From positions 61,023,420-61,087,419 of the forward strand of contig JARCOQ010000002.1 in NCBI GenBank assembly GCA_029207755.1: a stretch of DNA of 64,000 nt. Direction: 5' to 3'. Under the pieces are notes generated by a model that was not told the DNA's origin, ran no database searches, and worked only from the letters and a program-made list of their open reading frames with translations. The stretch comes from Chamaea fasciata (lineage: Eukaryota; Chordata; Aves; Passeriformes; Sylviidae). The translations under genes and the position numbers were made by a program. This document shows, piece by piece, positions 37,101 to 49,920 of the stretch. Position 1 is the stretch's first letter. Each line of letters opens with the position of its first letter.

Positions 37101-38254
37101 AAGGATTCACATGATTTACATGTGAATATTGGTGGTGGTGGGTGATGCTATCTGACGGTTGATATGTTCTCTTTCAAGGATATTTCTTGGAGTATTTGTT
37201 ATTTTTGTCTTCTTTAAATTTGGCCATCTAACTTCAAAACCTCCCATTCTAGTAAACAGAAATTAAATTTTCAGTCTACTTACCTGAAGTATCTTCTTGA
37301 CTATAATTTCCCCTCCTGCTGAAAATTCTTCAGTACTACGCCTTATACAATGGTAAAATATAAACACACAGTTATGTCTACAATATGAGATAAAGAGGCT
37401 GTTTTGCAGTAAATAAATTTCAGATCTCTTTAGCACAAATTTCAGGGATTAAACGTGTTGTCCTTACCTCCTTCTCCTAGTAGAGCAAAAATGATAGGAA
37501 AAAAATTCAGTATTTTCAGAATAAGGAATTCGCCTCTGCCAACTCATAGAGGGACCCCTATCAAAGAAGAGAGTTATTTTCCATAGTTTTTGAACTAAAC
37601 CAATATAATAAAGCAAATACTATGGATTGATTTTATCATAGTAATTAAAATTTGCATGTGCAGACTTACTTTGTTTCTACTGAAATGCCTACATTGGAAT
37701 AGTAGTATTTTCCAGACATTCTTTACCAAACCTGGAAAGAAAAACATGTTATATATTTTTTTTCAGATCACCTGCTTTTTAAATGGTTAACACTGTCTAT
37801 GTGTTCATGGGAAAATAAAGTTAAAAAGGTAGATTTATTACAAATTTCTTGTGATAGTGGATTTATATATGATTCCCTGAAGTCAGTAATATACAGATGG
37901 ATTCTCTTCTGATTTCTTATGAAAAAGGAGAGGAAAATTCTCAAGAGAATTGTACTTCTGATAGCGGGTTTAAGAAAACAGGTTTTGGTAGAATACAGAG
38001 TACGATCACATTAACTACAGGTTTAAATTGAACATGAATTGTTTGTGCATGAAAAAGATGAAAGCAACAGAAATAATGCCTCAGTGGTAATAACCAGAAA
38101 AGAATAGCCTGAGTCTTTGTCATACTTATGGATTGCTAGAAAGAAATTACAATATAAATGCTTTGTTTCTTTTGATTTGCAGTCTTGCATATAATACATG
38201 TTCTTGCCCCTCAGGACTTGAATAGTTCTAGGAGAACTAACCTTTACTTGAAAA
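34198..38254. other. Unique AT-rich non-coding DNA
   Basis: No gene is recognised. A small imperfect triplication lies at 36742-36798. Short frames at 36057-36312 and 36807-37082 show no known motif. Confidence 0.5.
36742..36798. repeat. Imperfect triplication of an AGTTCTGTAA unit
   Basis: The word AGTTCTGTAA occurs three times at about 20-23 base spacing, separated by ACTAAAAAAA-type spacers. It is a short local tandem expansion. Confidence 0.85.
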
Positions 38255-38420
38255 CGCAGGAATAGCCACACTGGTTGAGACCCAATTTCTCGTACCTCTG
38301 CTTCTTATGTCCAAGAGTGACAATTACCTTTCAACTGGGAAAAGCACATAGTGGCAGTGGATTGAATGAAAGGCTCCTTTCCTTGTTATACATTCACTGT
38401 TTCTAGCAAGTAAGTGGTAC
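38255..38420 (+). mobile_element. Possible ancient amniote interspersed repeat
   Basis: The stretch beginning 'gcaggaatagccacactggt' and 'tgagaccca' resembles a repeat common in birds and reptiles that starts with 'gccacactgggtcagaccca'. Similarity beyond the first 40 bases is weak. I cannot name the family, and chance resemblance is possible. Confidence 0.35.
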
Positions 38421-41400
38421 ATAGTTTTTATGAGGGTTAGAAGAGTTGGAAGCAGCTCATAAACCTGAATCAGAAAAGTCACTTGGCTGAGTGTGTATGG
38501 GATGGAGGTGATGAGAGGGCATTAGGTATAATTAAAAACACAAAGTGTAGAAGTTTATACTTAATTGTTAGTGTAATATGCCATTGCGTTATCATGACCT
38601 TAACAGCAATTAAAGACATTAAGCAGTCAAACCTCAAAAAACAATCCAAACCAAGACTAATTTTCTTGGAGTGTGGGAACATTGGTCTGTCACTCATATG
38701 CTGAAAAGGGTCTGAAACGTAGATCTCCCACTTTCTGTGCAAGTCCTCAAACAGTAGGCTACTTGATATATTGTGTGTGCTGTTGGCAACATAATTGACT
38801 TGCTTTAGATGGAAATTTGGTATTTTGGTATCTTGCACTGATGGAAGTACTTACTGAAACTCCTGTTCAGGTATGAAGCTGTGCCTAGGCTTTTTATTAA
38901 GTGCCTATGGTAGAGTGCTCATTCATTGTATGGTCAGTTGGGATCAGTAAGTGATTCTGAAGTCTCCAGAACTTCTTGTTCAATGAGGCAGATAGGATCT
39001 CCCCTTGTAAGCCTCAACATTTTTATCTGTCTCCCATGGCTATGTAAGAAACATAACCACCTAAATTCCTTTTGTGTTTTGTTGTCTGTCTTTTTCCTTT
39101 TAACCTGAATACAAAGAAATGATGGTGAAGGCAGCAAAAACTTTATGTGACTTTCCTGTTTTTAACAACATGAAAGCAAAAACCAAACCAGTATTAACCA
39201 CATCCCTCATCGTTTCTAAGTGGGTGAAGAAAAATATGTTTTCTAAGCTCCTCCTTAATTAGCATTTACCTTTATAAGGGCGCACACCACAAAATATAGT
39301 GTGTGCATTTATAACACACAAGTTTTGGTTCCCTGTCCTGTTCATATAAAGAAGCATACCATTTGTACTTGAAAAACCTAGGAGAGGTAGCCCCCTGAGT
39401 AACTCTAAAAATTAAGAGATTTTTAACTGGATTTAATCAATGGACTCTAATTACTGAATATCAGTAAAATTCATCTAAATGAATTGGTTAATGCTCATAT
39501 CAGAATCTCTTGACAGCTGCAATGCTGTACTTCCAGCACTCGTAGTTTTATTGCTATACTAATCAAAGGACTGCAAGTTTTAAGATTTGTGAGTGAGAGG
39601 AGGGCTTTCATTTTGATGGTATTGAAGCCCAAAGATAAAGGCTGAATTTATGTCTCCAGTACAGTATAGACAGGACTCTCTATTTGGTGTATACTGTTGC
39701 TTTAATACCAGATCTGTCAAACCCATAAATGCAATAGCATCTCCTAGAGTTGGTTTTGTTGGTTTTTTTTTCCAGTTCTATAATTTAACTTTAAAATGTT
39801 TCACTTCTCAAAACTATTTATGAAATTTCTGAGATACTTATAATGATTCCACACAATAAAATCTGTATCAGCCTTTTATAATTTTAATGATGCCACTTCA
39901 GTTTGAACAGGCTGTTTGTCTCCTCAAAAGGCTACAGATCTTCTCGGCAGTCATTTTCTAAAATTTTATTTTTGGTGAAAGGTTTATCTTTTTACATTCT
40001 CATCCATATTGAATGATGTTATTGAAAAATAAATATATGGATTCTCTCTGTGGAATTTATACCTGATTCAAATAAATGTTAGTTTTCTTTTCTGTGAACC
40101 AAAAAATAGGAACAACAGGAAAAACCGGGGAAAATACATGCTTGATTGCAACACGTCAAACTGCGAACAATTGAACAACCATGCCCAATATGACTTTGTA
40201 CTTCAGCCCTAAAGTTCTGTCAGCTGTACCAGTAGAAGTCTGGACGAGGTCCAAGCAAAAAACTGTATCATGCCGCATATCAATAACACTTCCTTCCCAT
40301 ATGGTTATATTGATTCCTGGGGCTTAATTTTCATCACTTTTGCAGAGATCTTTTGTTGTTTCATTGATATCAGTAGTTTTAGTGGAATTTAGAAAATGTT
40401 GCTGTCAATTAAAGTACATCTGAAAAGAGAAGCTGCCTTTTAGAGTTTGTTTAATCTACCATTGTTTTGAAATACATTTGTTCACTAGGTATTCCTGTAA
40501 TATGTAAATTTTAATTTTTGAAAATTTGTTTTCAACAATAATAATGTTTGAAACTTGTAGAATTTAAGGTTTCTCCATCTAAATCAAGTATTTTAGATGT
40601 AATCAAAACTTCCACAAATCAAACTACTATCAGTTTGGTGTTTTTTAAGAATCATGTATAATTTTCTGTGTATCCTCATCATGTGAGTTTTCATGCTGAA
40701 ATCTGTACCTATTGGGAATAGAATATCACAGGTGTGTCAGTAGAGGGATGGGAAAACTGAAATCTAAAAATAAAATTAATAAACAAAAAAAACCCCAGTA
40801 TGAATATGAACAAATTATTCTGCTATATAATGTCCTACAAATGGACTTCAGACCATTAAAGTGTTCAGATATCAGGATAAATATTTAGGAATCTTACCCA
40901 TATGTTTCCCTTAATCTAGCCAAGGACTGTTCAGTTCATATGAATTGTCTTTCAGAATGGGAATATACAGTCAGAATCACGTGTGCAAAACATTCAGATA
41001 CATTTTTTTAGCCACAATAATGAGATATATTGTGTGATGGACTAGCTAAACCCAGTAGTGTAGGAGTCTCTACTGCCTAGAGACATCCCACAGTGATTTA
41101 TGCATGCACAATATGTGCAGCCAAAGTGGGAGAGATTAATACTACCACAAATGAATAGTGTGTCCAAATTCATTGTATACTAAGAGAAGCTGAGTGGCAT
41201 TGGAAGTTTCTTAAGGAAAATCTTTTGGGCCTCACCTTTTTTAGGTAGTCATGGGCCACTTATAGGAAACACACACACATATTTGTGTGTATTTGTGTGT
41301 GTCTCCTTATGAGGGCCTTCCAGAACCTCTGCAAACACCACTAGGCATTTTTCCATATGTAACTGAAATGAGCACAGTGAACTTTGATACAAGAACAGAA

Positions 41401-42231
41401 AAAGACAATGTCATGATAAAATGAACTTTGTTCCTCTCTTTCAAACAACAGCAAAAAAATTGACCTGCATGTCAGAGAATGTTATGTGGAAGATGAATAT
41501 CACAATGCTCACATGGTGTCATCATAGTACAAGATGTGTCACATCAGGAGTTTCATGCCATTTTCAAAAAAGTTGCAAATTACCTTCCAACAACCATCAG
41601 AAGCTAAATTCAAAACTCTGTCTTCACTGACTTTGTGGAAAAAACCACAAAAATACAAACTAAGAGTATTCAGAATAGCACAAGGACAAAAAATGACATA
41701 AAATATATGTTCTGAATTCTTTTGAAAAGATTAAAACTACCTAAACTAAGAAAATCAAGTCCATGTACTTCACTTTCTTATTTTAAAAATTTAAGAAAAA
41801 CTGGTTGTGTTTTGTTTGATTCTGGAGATTAAGAGCAAACAAACATCCTCTTATTTATTTTATTTTAATGAGAGGAGTTAAATTCATACCAAAGAGACAG
41901 AAAATAGAGACGAAGGATAAGGGATAGTGAAAACTGATTATCAGAAAGTGGCCAAGGAGGCTACAAACTTATTCTATAATAGTAGCACAAATGTAAAGGA
42001 CTGATTCAGCCAAAATCTTCTTTCCAATAATCATTGTACAATTACCTTAGAACAGTAATTGCTTTTCATATGACATTTGTGGAGGATGATAAGGTAAATA
42101 ACCACAGTCATGTTCAATAATGTGAAGCAGATCATCATCACTAGAACGAACGTGAGAACTTCTATTTTCTACCATCTCATTTTAGACTAAAGCATATCCC
42201 ATACTTATGGAATATATTGGTTAAATAGCAG
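38421..42231. other. Unique AT-rich non-coding DNA
   Basis: No gene is recognised. A small CA/TG inverted repeat lies at 41269-41302. The 119-codon minus frame at 38479-38838 has no known motif. Confidence 0.5.
41269..41302. repeat. Short CA...TG inverted simple repeat
   Basis: A run of (AC)5 is followed after 'atatt' by TGTGTGT and GTGTGTGT words. The two arms could pair as a small hairpin. Confidence 0.75.
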
Positions 42232-42251
42232 TTATCTATCTATCTATCTAG
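42232..42251. repeat. (TATC)n microsatellite
   Basis: About four to five TATC units. Confidence 0.9.
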
Positions 42252-42384
42252 TTGCATATTGATATACAAATGTACAGATATATAGATATATACATACTAA
42301 TATATGTGAGACATGTAAAAATCTGGGACATGATACTGTGATCTGTTGTTGCTGGAACTAAGCAGCAGTGAACTAAGATAAATA

Positions 42385-42434
42385 TAGAATAGAATAGAAT
42401 AGAATAGAATAGAATAGAATAGAATAGAATAGAA
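42385..42434. repeat. (TAGAA)10 pentanucleotide microsatellite
   Basis: Ten perfect TAGAA units. The complement is ATTCT-type, the same word found at the 3' end of CR1, and the array abuts the 3' end of a minus-strand CR1 copy. It therefore most likely expanded from the CR1 tail. Confidence 0.95.
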
Positions 42435-42690
42435 CCTTTTCTTTTGGAAGGGACCTACAACAATCATCTAGTCTGTCTGTCCACTTCAGGGCTGACTAAC
42501 AACTAAAGCATACTAAAGATGTTGTCCAACTGCCTGTAAACATAGACAAGCTTGGGACATTGACCACCCCTCTAGGAAGTCTCTTCCAGTGTTTGACCAC
42601 CCTGTTGGTAAAGGAACACTTCCTAATGTTCTGTCTGAAACTTCCCTGACAGACTTGTTCCCAAAATATTCTGCTACTAATTTTATTCAT
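42435..42690 (-). mobile_element. CR1 LINE 3'-end fragment, minus strand
   Basis: The plus strand reads 'ttggaagggacctacaacaa', 'catctagtctgtctgtccac', 'gaccacccctctaggaagtc', 'tcttccagtgtttgaccacc', 'ctgttggtaaaggaacactt' and 'cctaatgttctgtctgaaac'. These are reverse-complement CR1 3' UTR words. The 64-codon minus frame at 42496-42690 is a remnant of this repeat. Confidence 0.85.
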
Positions 42691-43337
42691 TTAATGGGTA
42701 GACTGCAAGTAGGTGAGGTATACAGTCCTTATGACGGCATGAACATATTCTTCTCCAGTTCCTTACATTGCACGTGATCATACATAGTATAACTTTTCTC
42801 CCACACCTATTATTGGAGATAAATGGTGAGCCTGCATAAACATATCAATCATTAAATTCATTACTTTCCTGACTTGCCATTAGGCAATCCTGTTGCCTAA
42901 AAAATCTTGTCTGCTGCTGATGTATCTCAACAGCCAAAGATGATCAGATAAGCGTAATAGTCCAGTTCATTCAAACTCAAGAAGATACTTGATAAACATA
43001 GCATGCCTCATCAGCCAGTGCTACATTTTTTGCATTCCAGTCAATTTTCCAGACTCCTAGCTCTATACAGCTAATGCTCTTCCACCTTTCTTTTTCTGAC
43101 CATTTGGCAGAAACTCACATTTTTTGGTGTTTTAAGTTAGCCTTGGATAATACCTAAACACCTCCTTAGGTGGTCACTTTTCAGCAGGACGAGTGGAGTA
43201 AATAGGGTTAAAAACTTCTGGATCAAGATAAACACAGAGAAGTCAATCACTGTTGCGAGTAAAACCCACTAGACTTTGAGGAAGATCAATTTAACTTTAG
43301 CAGTGCAATAGATTTGGATAGCAAGAAATGAGACACT
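42691..43337. other. Unique non-coding DNA between two CR1 copies
   Basis: Nothing recognisable is present. Confidence 0.5.
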
Positions 43338-43925
43338 ACCATAAAATCATAAAATGATTTGGGTTGGAAGTGAACTCTAAAGACCCAACTCCCCCTGCCA
43401 AGGGCTAGGACACCTTCGTCTAGACCAGGTTGATCAAATGCTCATCCAGCCTTGCCTTGAACTTCCAGGGATGGGGTATCCACTACCTGTCTGAGCAACC
43501 CGTTCCAGTGCCTCACCACTCTCATAGTAAAGAATTTCTTCCCAATATCTAATTTAAATCTATCCTCTGTTGGCTTTAAGACATTTCCTTTTGTCTTATC
43601 ACTATCCACCTGTATAAAAAGTCTCTCCATCATTCTTGAAGGCTTCATTTAGATACTGGAAGGCTGCAAGGAGGTCTCTCCAGAGACATCTTTTCTCCAG
43701 GCTGAACAATCCAAACTTTCTCAGCCTGCTTTAATGGAGAGGTTCTCCAGCCCTCTGATCATCTTTAAAGCCTTTCTCTGGAGTTGCTCTAACAGCTCCA
43801 TGTCCTTATATTGGGAACTCTGGAGCTGGATGCAGCACTCCAGGTGGAATTTCACAAGAGTGAAGAGGCAGAATCACCTCCCTAAACCTGCTGGTCACAC
43901 TGCTTAGGATGCAGCCCAAGACAAA
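43338..43925 (-). mobile_element. CR1 LINE 3' fragment, minus strand
   Basis: A long, well-preserved reverse-complement CR1. It starts at its 3' end with 'aatcataaaatgatttgggt' and continues through 'tccagccttgccttgaactt', 'gagcaacccgttccagtgcc', 'gtaaagaatttcttcccaat', 'ttctccaggctgaacaatcc', 'tctcagcctgctttaatgga' and 'tggatgcagcactccaggtg'. The copy is 5'-truncated and its frames are broken. Confidence 0.95.
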
Positions 43926-44059
43926 TATATTAAAACAATATCTTGCTTCCCCTCTTTCCCAGGTTAAACTTCCTTTTTTTATTCCTGATTCTTCTTCACA
44001 TATCCAATCCAGGATGGTTGGAATTGAGGAGTTATTGTAAATACATGAAAGTTCTTTCT

Positions 44060-44430
44060 CTGCCTCTCCTTCCTTCTCACACTTTTCCCTGGCTCCAATA
44101 GGGTGTCTCCATGGGCTGCAGTCCCTTCCGAATATATCCATCATCTTTGGCAAGCAGCAATAAGAGCTCTGCCATGGAGGACCTTCTTCTCTCTCTCCTC
44201 TTCTGACTCTGGTATCTACATTTCTCAGTCATTTTGTTTCTCCTCTTCTCCCATTCCATGTTTTGTCATTTCTTGTTAACTTTTACCCAGATGCTCTACC
44301 AGCTTTGTTACTGGGCTCATCTCTGTGCTGGTTGGGTTTGATGGAGCTGTCTCAAGCCATTTGGCATGGGGCAGCTTCATCCTCTCCTCACAGAGAGGTC
44401 ACCCCTGCAGCCTCCCAGTGCCAACACCTG
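44060..44430 (+). mobile_element. LTR-like avian interspersed repeat, degraded
   Basis: I recognise the order 'tctccatgggctgcag', 'gccatggaggacc', 'tctgactctggtatctac', 'cagatgctctaccagctttg', 'tactgggctcatctctgtgc', 'ctggttgggtttgatggagc', 'gcatggggcagcttcatcct' and 'cacagagaggtcacccctgc'. It matches a bird repeat often found as an ERV/LTR-type sequence; I cannot give the family name. The frames of 60-115 codons crossing it are artefacts. Boundaries are approximate. Confidence 0.55.
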
Positions 44431-44974
44431 GAGAATCTGAACCCAGAACACAAAAGCATTTATGCTCTCCATAGCACTACCTTTAAATTCACAGCAACAT
44501 GGAGATAGAGGAACTGATAATCGTGGGTGTACCCACAGATCTAAATCATAGCACAGCTGTTCCAATCTGACCATTTCTCTCCAGCCCACTTCCCCTCATT
44601 TCAGTTTTTCCAACCTCAATTGCTACACAGGACAGCTATAAAGAAAGTTAGGCCCTATTCAGCTCTCAATAAGATTCAGAGTTTAATTGTATTTTGGTAG
44701 ATAGGGAATGTTGTGAAAGCCTAATCTTTGTATATGGTCTGTCTGAATAGCATGTGGCATGGTCTGAGTGATGGGTCTGAACATTGAAATCTATATAAGC
44801 TCAAAAGAAACTGCATGAAGTCTATGATCTAAATGAAATATCTTACCTGTATACTGCATTTTTATAATTAAAATTGGTAGCAAAATAAAAGAAAAAGTAA
44901 GCAAACAAGTTTATATCTATTTCTTAGTTTATATACTTTTGAATTCTTGTGTCCTTTCTTTTTTTTTTTCCTTT
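44431..44974. other. Unique non-coding DNA, may include the tail of the preceding repeat
   Basis: The first 200 bases are GC-richer and could continue the LTR-like repeat. The remainder is AT-rich with no recognised element. Confidence 0.4.
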
Positions 44975-44977
44975 GGT

Positions 44978-45413
44978 TTAGAGAAGGGCAACAAATCTGC
45001 CGAATGATCTAGACTGTAAAACATATGAAAGGTGAATGAGGAAGCTGGGGTGTTTAGCCTGGAGGAAAGGAGGCTCAGGAGAGACCTTATCATTCTCCAA
45101 GACTACCCGAAAGGGGGTTGTAGCCAGGTGGGTGTTGGTGTCTTCTCCCAGGAAACCAGTGACAGGATGAGAAGACATAGCCTCCAGAGGAAGTTCAGGT
45201 TGGACATCAGGAAGAAATTAATTGTGGAAAGGGTTGTCAGGTGTTGGAATGGACTACCCAGAGACATGGTGGAATCACTATCCCTGCAGATGTTCAAGGA
45301 GCATGGCACTTAGTGCTATGGTTTAGTCAACAAGGTGGTGATTGGGCAAAGGTTTGGCTTATGGACAAAATACCTTGGAGGTCTTTTCCAGTCTCAATGA
45401 TTTTGTGATACTG
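44978..45413 (+). mobile_element. CR1 LINE 3' fragment, plus strand
   Basis: Landmarks in order are 'agagaagggcaacaaatctg', 'gaggaagctggggtgtttag', 'cctggaggaaaggaggctca', 'ccaggaaaccagtgacagga', 'ggttggacatcaggaagaaa', 'gttggaatggactacccaga' and a 3' end 'tcaatgattttgtgatactg'. The 93-codon plus frame here is a CR1 remnant, not a host gene. Confidence 0.94.
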
Positions 45414-45526
45414 TATGTACTGTCAATCCATTTTTGAACACTATTCCTGATCACAGTTTGTATACTTGTCCTACATATATACACAAATGTACGTACATCT
45501 TCTTGTATGTTTCAAATATTTAATAA

Positions 45527-45636
45527 AATAATAAAAAAACCACACCAAAAAACCAAAAAACCAAAAAAAAAACACCAAAAAAAAAAAAAAAAAACAAACA
45601 AAAAAAAAACAACAAGCAAACAAAAAAACCAAACCA
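45527..45636. repeat. A/C low-complexity tract
   Basis: About 110 bases are almost wholly A and C, with 'aaaaaacc', 'aaaaaaccacacc' and A18-type runs. It lies about 110 bases downstream of the CR1 copy but is not its tail, since CR1 lacks a poly(A) tail. Confidence 0.88.
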
Positions 45637-46204
45637 CTCTATTACCAAAATAGTTAAATTATCTTCATGGTTTAAAATATTCTTACAAGACAAATTTACA
45701 ACATTTAAAATTCAATCCTTAACATTAAAGAGATATGTTTAATGTGCTTCCATTCTGGCAGAAGAAGAGGTTTCTCATTTTCTTTGGAATCACATTATTA
45801 GACTGACAATATGGAGTTGGGTGCAGAGATTGGAAACAATTAAATTTTTTATTACATATGCTTTTAAACTATCCTCAATATTCACAGCTATATACAGTAA
45901 GGTAAGAATATTTCATTTTTCAAGTGGCACAGAGCTAAAATACTTTTAGCTAGCATTGGTCAGATGAGCCTCATGTGCCTAATTGCCACAGCACTGGAAT
46001 GCACTCACCTTGAGATTCTTCCAGGATGAACATCAAAGCTCTTTTTGGTCTCAGATAAATTTGTATCCTTAACTGATTATTACTGTATGCTCTTGAACTT
46101 GGAAACTGCTGAAATCTCAAGGCAACAGACTTGATAAAGCATATATTTGTTTCTTTAACTTTGGCCAGGCTGGAAATGAAACCTTTCCACTGTGCCACTA
46201 CCTT
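45637..46204. other. Unique AT-rich non-coding DNA
   Basis: Nothing recognisable is present. Confidence 0.5.
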
Positions 46205-46205
46205 A

Positions 46206-46280
46206 GGGGTTTTTTTGGAGTTTTTTTTGTTTGTTTGTTTGGTTGGTTGGTTTTTTTGTTTTGTTTTGATTTTTTTTTTT
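46206..46280. repeat. T/G low-complexity tract
   Basis: About 75 bases are T/G rich, including GTTTGTTTGTTT and GGTTGGTTGG words. It is the complement type of the A/C tract 600 bases upstream. Confidence 0.85.
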
Positions 46281-49200
46281 AATTGATTTCTAACAGAGAA
46301 ATACATAAAATTGGGGAAAATGATAAAAAGTATTTTGGTCCTGGACACAGGAGAGAAAAATGAAGTGAGGCGCAATGGGGAGAAAGGTTATGAGCAATTG
46401 GTAGGAGCCAGTGATTGATATTCTTCTTCACATAAATTCTATGCAACAGATTCAGAATAGTGGAACTCCTTTTTCAAATTCACCCAAAGGTAATGCCAGA
46501 AGATATTCTTGCATGGTATTTGAATATTCAAGTATAAAACTCATGAAGCCCTCCAATAAACCTGTTTTTTCAAGACAGATTTGTGTTATCCTGGTAACTT
46601 TATCAATAAAACTCAGCAATTTAGAGAAAATGAAGTCACAGTTTCAGTCTATCAGCATAGAAACTAGCCATTTAATGTACTGTCAGACTGAAAAACACTG
46701 CATTACTTCAAAATGCAAGGTATTTTTTCCAGAGAGTTAACATTCTTGACTTTGCATTTTTGTGTCTTAAGACCTCCTAATTTAAGGTCAATCCAAGAAA
46801 GACATATCTCTTTAAAAGTGTAAAATTATGCTTTATTGAAAGAAAATTAACTTCAGTTTAACACTGATGAAACACAAACCAAAAGGTTATAACAGTTCTT
46901 TATTTAAGGAAAATTTACTATGGTCTTACATTAATGAAACTCAAAGCAGCTGTCTGTATTACCAATCTGTTTTGTAGAATTATGCTGTCTCTTACTTCTC
47001 AGGCTTTCTGTTTTCTAATATGTTTTTCAAATGATTTTGGAGCACTCTTAAGAGCTGGTCAATATGTGGGAAATATTCATAATTTTAGGCACTCTACAAC
47101 AGATGAAAAAGGTCTCCTAACAAATTTGGCCACTCACCTGGAGCATAGGATAAGCAGCAGGATATTCTCATTGTCATGCTCTCCTACAGAAGGCAGACAA
47201 AGCAATCAAATTAGGTAAATGTGCATGTTCAGAAGTCTAAAGTTAGGTTAGGCACATAGACATAAATTCCAGGGCTATATTTATGTTGTAGTCACAAGAG
47301 TAGGGGTTACTTGCATTTTTCAATCAAATGGACAAATGATGTCCCTAACAGTCTTTTTGTAACTCACATCTCATTTTAATTCTTCTAACACAGAACTTGG
47401 TGTTGTGTCGTGGTAATTAGTGACGCAAACTATGCATATGTATGGGATTTTTTTTTACTTTAAAAAAAAGTCATGAGTCTTTTAAAAGTTAAAAGTGTTA
47501 ACTATTAAAAAGAAATGATCAGAGAAACCATCCAAACAACCATGTCTTAAAGTAAAATAAGTTAATATTAAAGCTTGTGTCCAATTTGTAATACCACGTT
47601 TAAACTAATTATAATTTTCTTAATTGTAAGTCAAAGAGGTTCTGAATAGTTACAGTTTTCATGTGTTTTTAACCTATAGTATTTTGAATGATATTTATCT
47701 TCATAGCAATATCATGTTTGTAGATTTTTTTTATTCTTTGTTTGACATTCCATAGCCATGTCATTTCCTGATTTCAGTGTCACAGAAGTATTTCATTTTT
47801 TTAAATAGTGAGAACTCCTGCATCTCCAGCAATTCTTGTCATGACTGTGCTTTGATTTGTGTCTTCTTTACTATATTATTATTTTATCTATCAAATGAAA
47901 TTAGACTATTTTTTTTTTAGTTCTCTTAACAATGAACCCGATAATTTCAGCTGCAAGTCTCATAAGCTTCTACAAGACACTACTGCTAATGAACATCAGC
48001 GAAGATATGAGACACTAATTCTTGTAGGGGCTACAGAAATAATTTAAAGATGCTTTATAAAATTGTGTTCTTTCAGACTCATGATTTACTTTGCCAAGAA
48101 GCATATACAACTTTCAGAAATGTAAGAAATGTGGAAATGTACAGAACTAAATTAGAAGTAAAATACATATCCCTCATAAAAACCCTAATATGCAATATTT
48201 AATGCTTGTTAAACACCACAAAATGTAAATTTTTTTTAACTTTTAGAGTTATGAATTCCATATATTTTAATATTTTATCTTCCGCACCACAGAACTTTTT
48301 TCTATCAACCAGCCTACAGTTGTGATGATTACGTGCTGCTTCATACTTTGGCTTTTTTCCAGACAGCATGAGTCCTGTGGGATGCATCAAAGAAAACCAT
48401 TAGTGCACTCATTGGTGTAAAACTTGCATGATGCCATAAATCTTTTAGTAAGTGGATTTGAAAGATGTTTTTTTTTGTGAAGGTTATGTGTGTAAAGTAA
48501 GATACATTACATGAGCTTTCGATGTGAACCTTCAACATTACACTTTCTGACATTTAATAAAATAGTGATTGCAAAGAGCTGCATCCTCAGAGGCCTTGTT
48601 ATTCCAGTCTCCATTCCTCCATTCCTGTGTAAAGGAAGTTGCCTTGGACTTTCTTCTGTGTTTTAGTTGCAAAAGAATATTTTTTATTTTCCTGAGATAT
48701 CTAATAAAATGTGATTCTTTAGAAGATTTTGCTTTTTATCCTTGCAGGTTGTAATAAGGATGCATTTAATACCCATATACAAACAAGGATTCAACTTAGA
48801 GAAAATTGCCTATAAATGCACAGACATTTCAAAATAGAATAAAATTTATGTAGCTAATTTATAGTGTAGGGATTTTATTGTTCTGCTCCTGTCAGTCTAC
48901 ACAGTTTTCATCAGTTATGAAAATCTCATCTGGATTTTTGAAGAATAAAAGAGTATGTTCTTATATCTACTGCAGACTCGCTCATTTTGCAACTGAAACA
49001 AATGATGCCAGGATAAAATGAATGTCAGTTCTTTTTAATTAACAACATGATTTATAACTCCAGAGATAAAACTGTGGATAAAGGCTTTATAATTGTCAGC
49101 TCAGGGGAATTGAACTGCAAGGTTAATGTAATGTCCACTGGAAGTTAGTGGATATTGGTAACTCTCCACAATTTTCAGAGCATCCACCTCATAGCTCAGG

Positions 49201-49475
49201 TCTTGCTTTCATTCCTCTCTTTCCTCCTCTGCAAAGCAAAACTAGGAAAGCAAGGTGGTTTTCTAGGTGGATATATTAGGCACCCGATTCAGCTCTAGTT
49301 TACATTACATTGGATCGAGATATGTTTCTGAAGCAGGTCTCCCAATCACTTCTATATACTGAGTCCTCACTGACTTCCCCATGTGGTTTCAGAGCAGTAA
49401 AAATTCCTGTTGAAGAAAACTAGAGGGAGCTGAACTTCCAAAACACAGTTATGGTGCTCCATCTGCTGATGGGCA
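46281..49475. other. Unique AT-rich non-coding DNA
   Basis: No exon or repeat is recognised. Frames of 94-109 codons at 46411-46740 and 46934-47218 (plus) show no motif I know and are best treated as chance. Confidence 0.5.
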
Positions 49476-49479
49476 TTCA

Positions 49480-49920
49480 GTCCACTGCCCCCAGCTCAGA
49501 CTGTTTCCTGTGAAATCCCTGAAAACCACATCTTGTGGACATCTGGGGCTGAGAGTCAGCTGTTTTATTCAGCAGATCTGTTCCTATTCTGTTAGCTGCT
49601 AACATTACCTTGCTCTCAAGGGATCAGAGGATGTCACTAATTTCAAGCTGCACTTCCACTGCCAGGGCATGAGCTACATCCTGTGAACGCACCTGTGGGC
49701 TTACTAAGCTGGTATAACTTATTTTACTGGCTATAAAAAAAGGAGCTGGCAAGTTGGCTTAGACTATTCACCTACTGGTGCCTAGAGCTGGGTGAGATAG
49801 AAACAGACCAGAACATGAAACAAATTTTAACTTTACTACTTTATTGCTCAATAAAATATTTGTTTAAACCATGTTCTGAGCTGGTGCTGTCTCCAGCAGC
49901 TGATGCAGGTCTCCAGCACA
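49480..49920 (+). mobile_element. Candidate degenerate LTR (unconfirmed)
   Basis: The patch is less AT-rich than its surroundings and has LTR-like signal order. A strong TATA box (TATAAAAAA) at 49732 is followed 118 bases later by AATAAA at 49850-49855, then a T/G-containing stretch ending in CA near 49920. I do not recognise a family, I see no defined 5' TG boundary or target duplication, and such signals also arise by chance in AT-rich DNA. Confidence 0.25.

Noticed and set aside
45032..45313. 93-codon plus frame
   Set aside because: It is CR1 3' sequence with a chance open frame.
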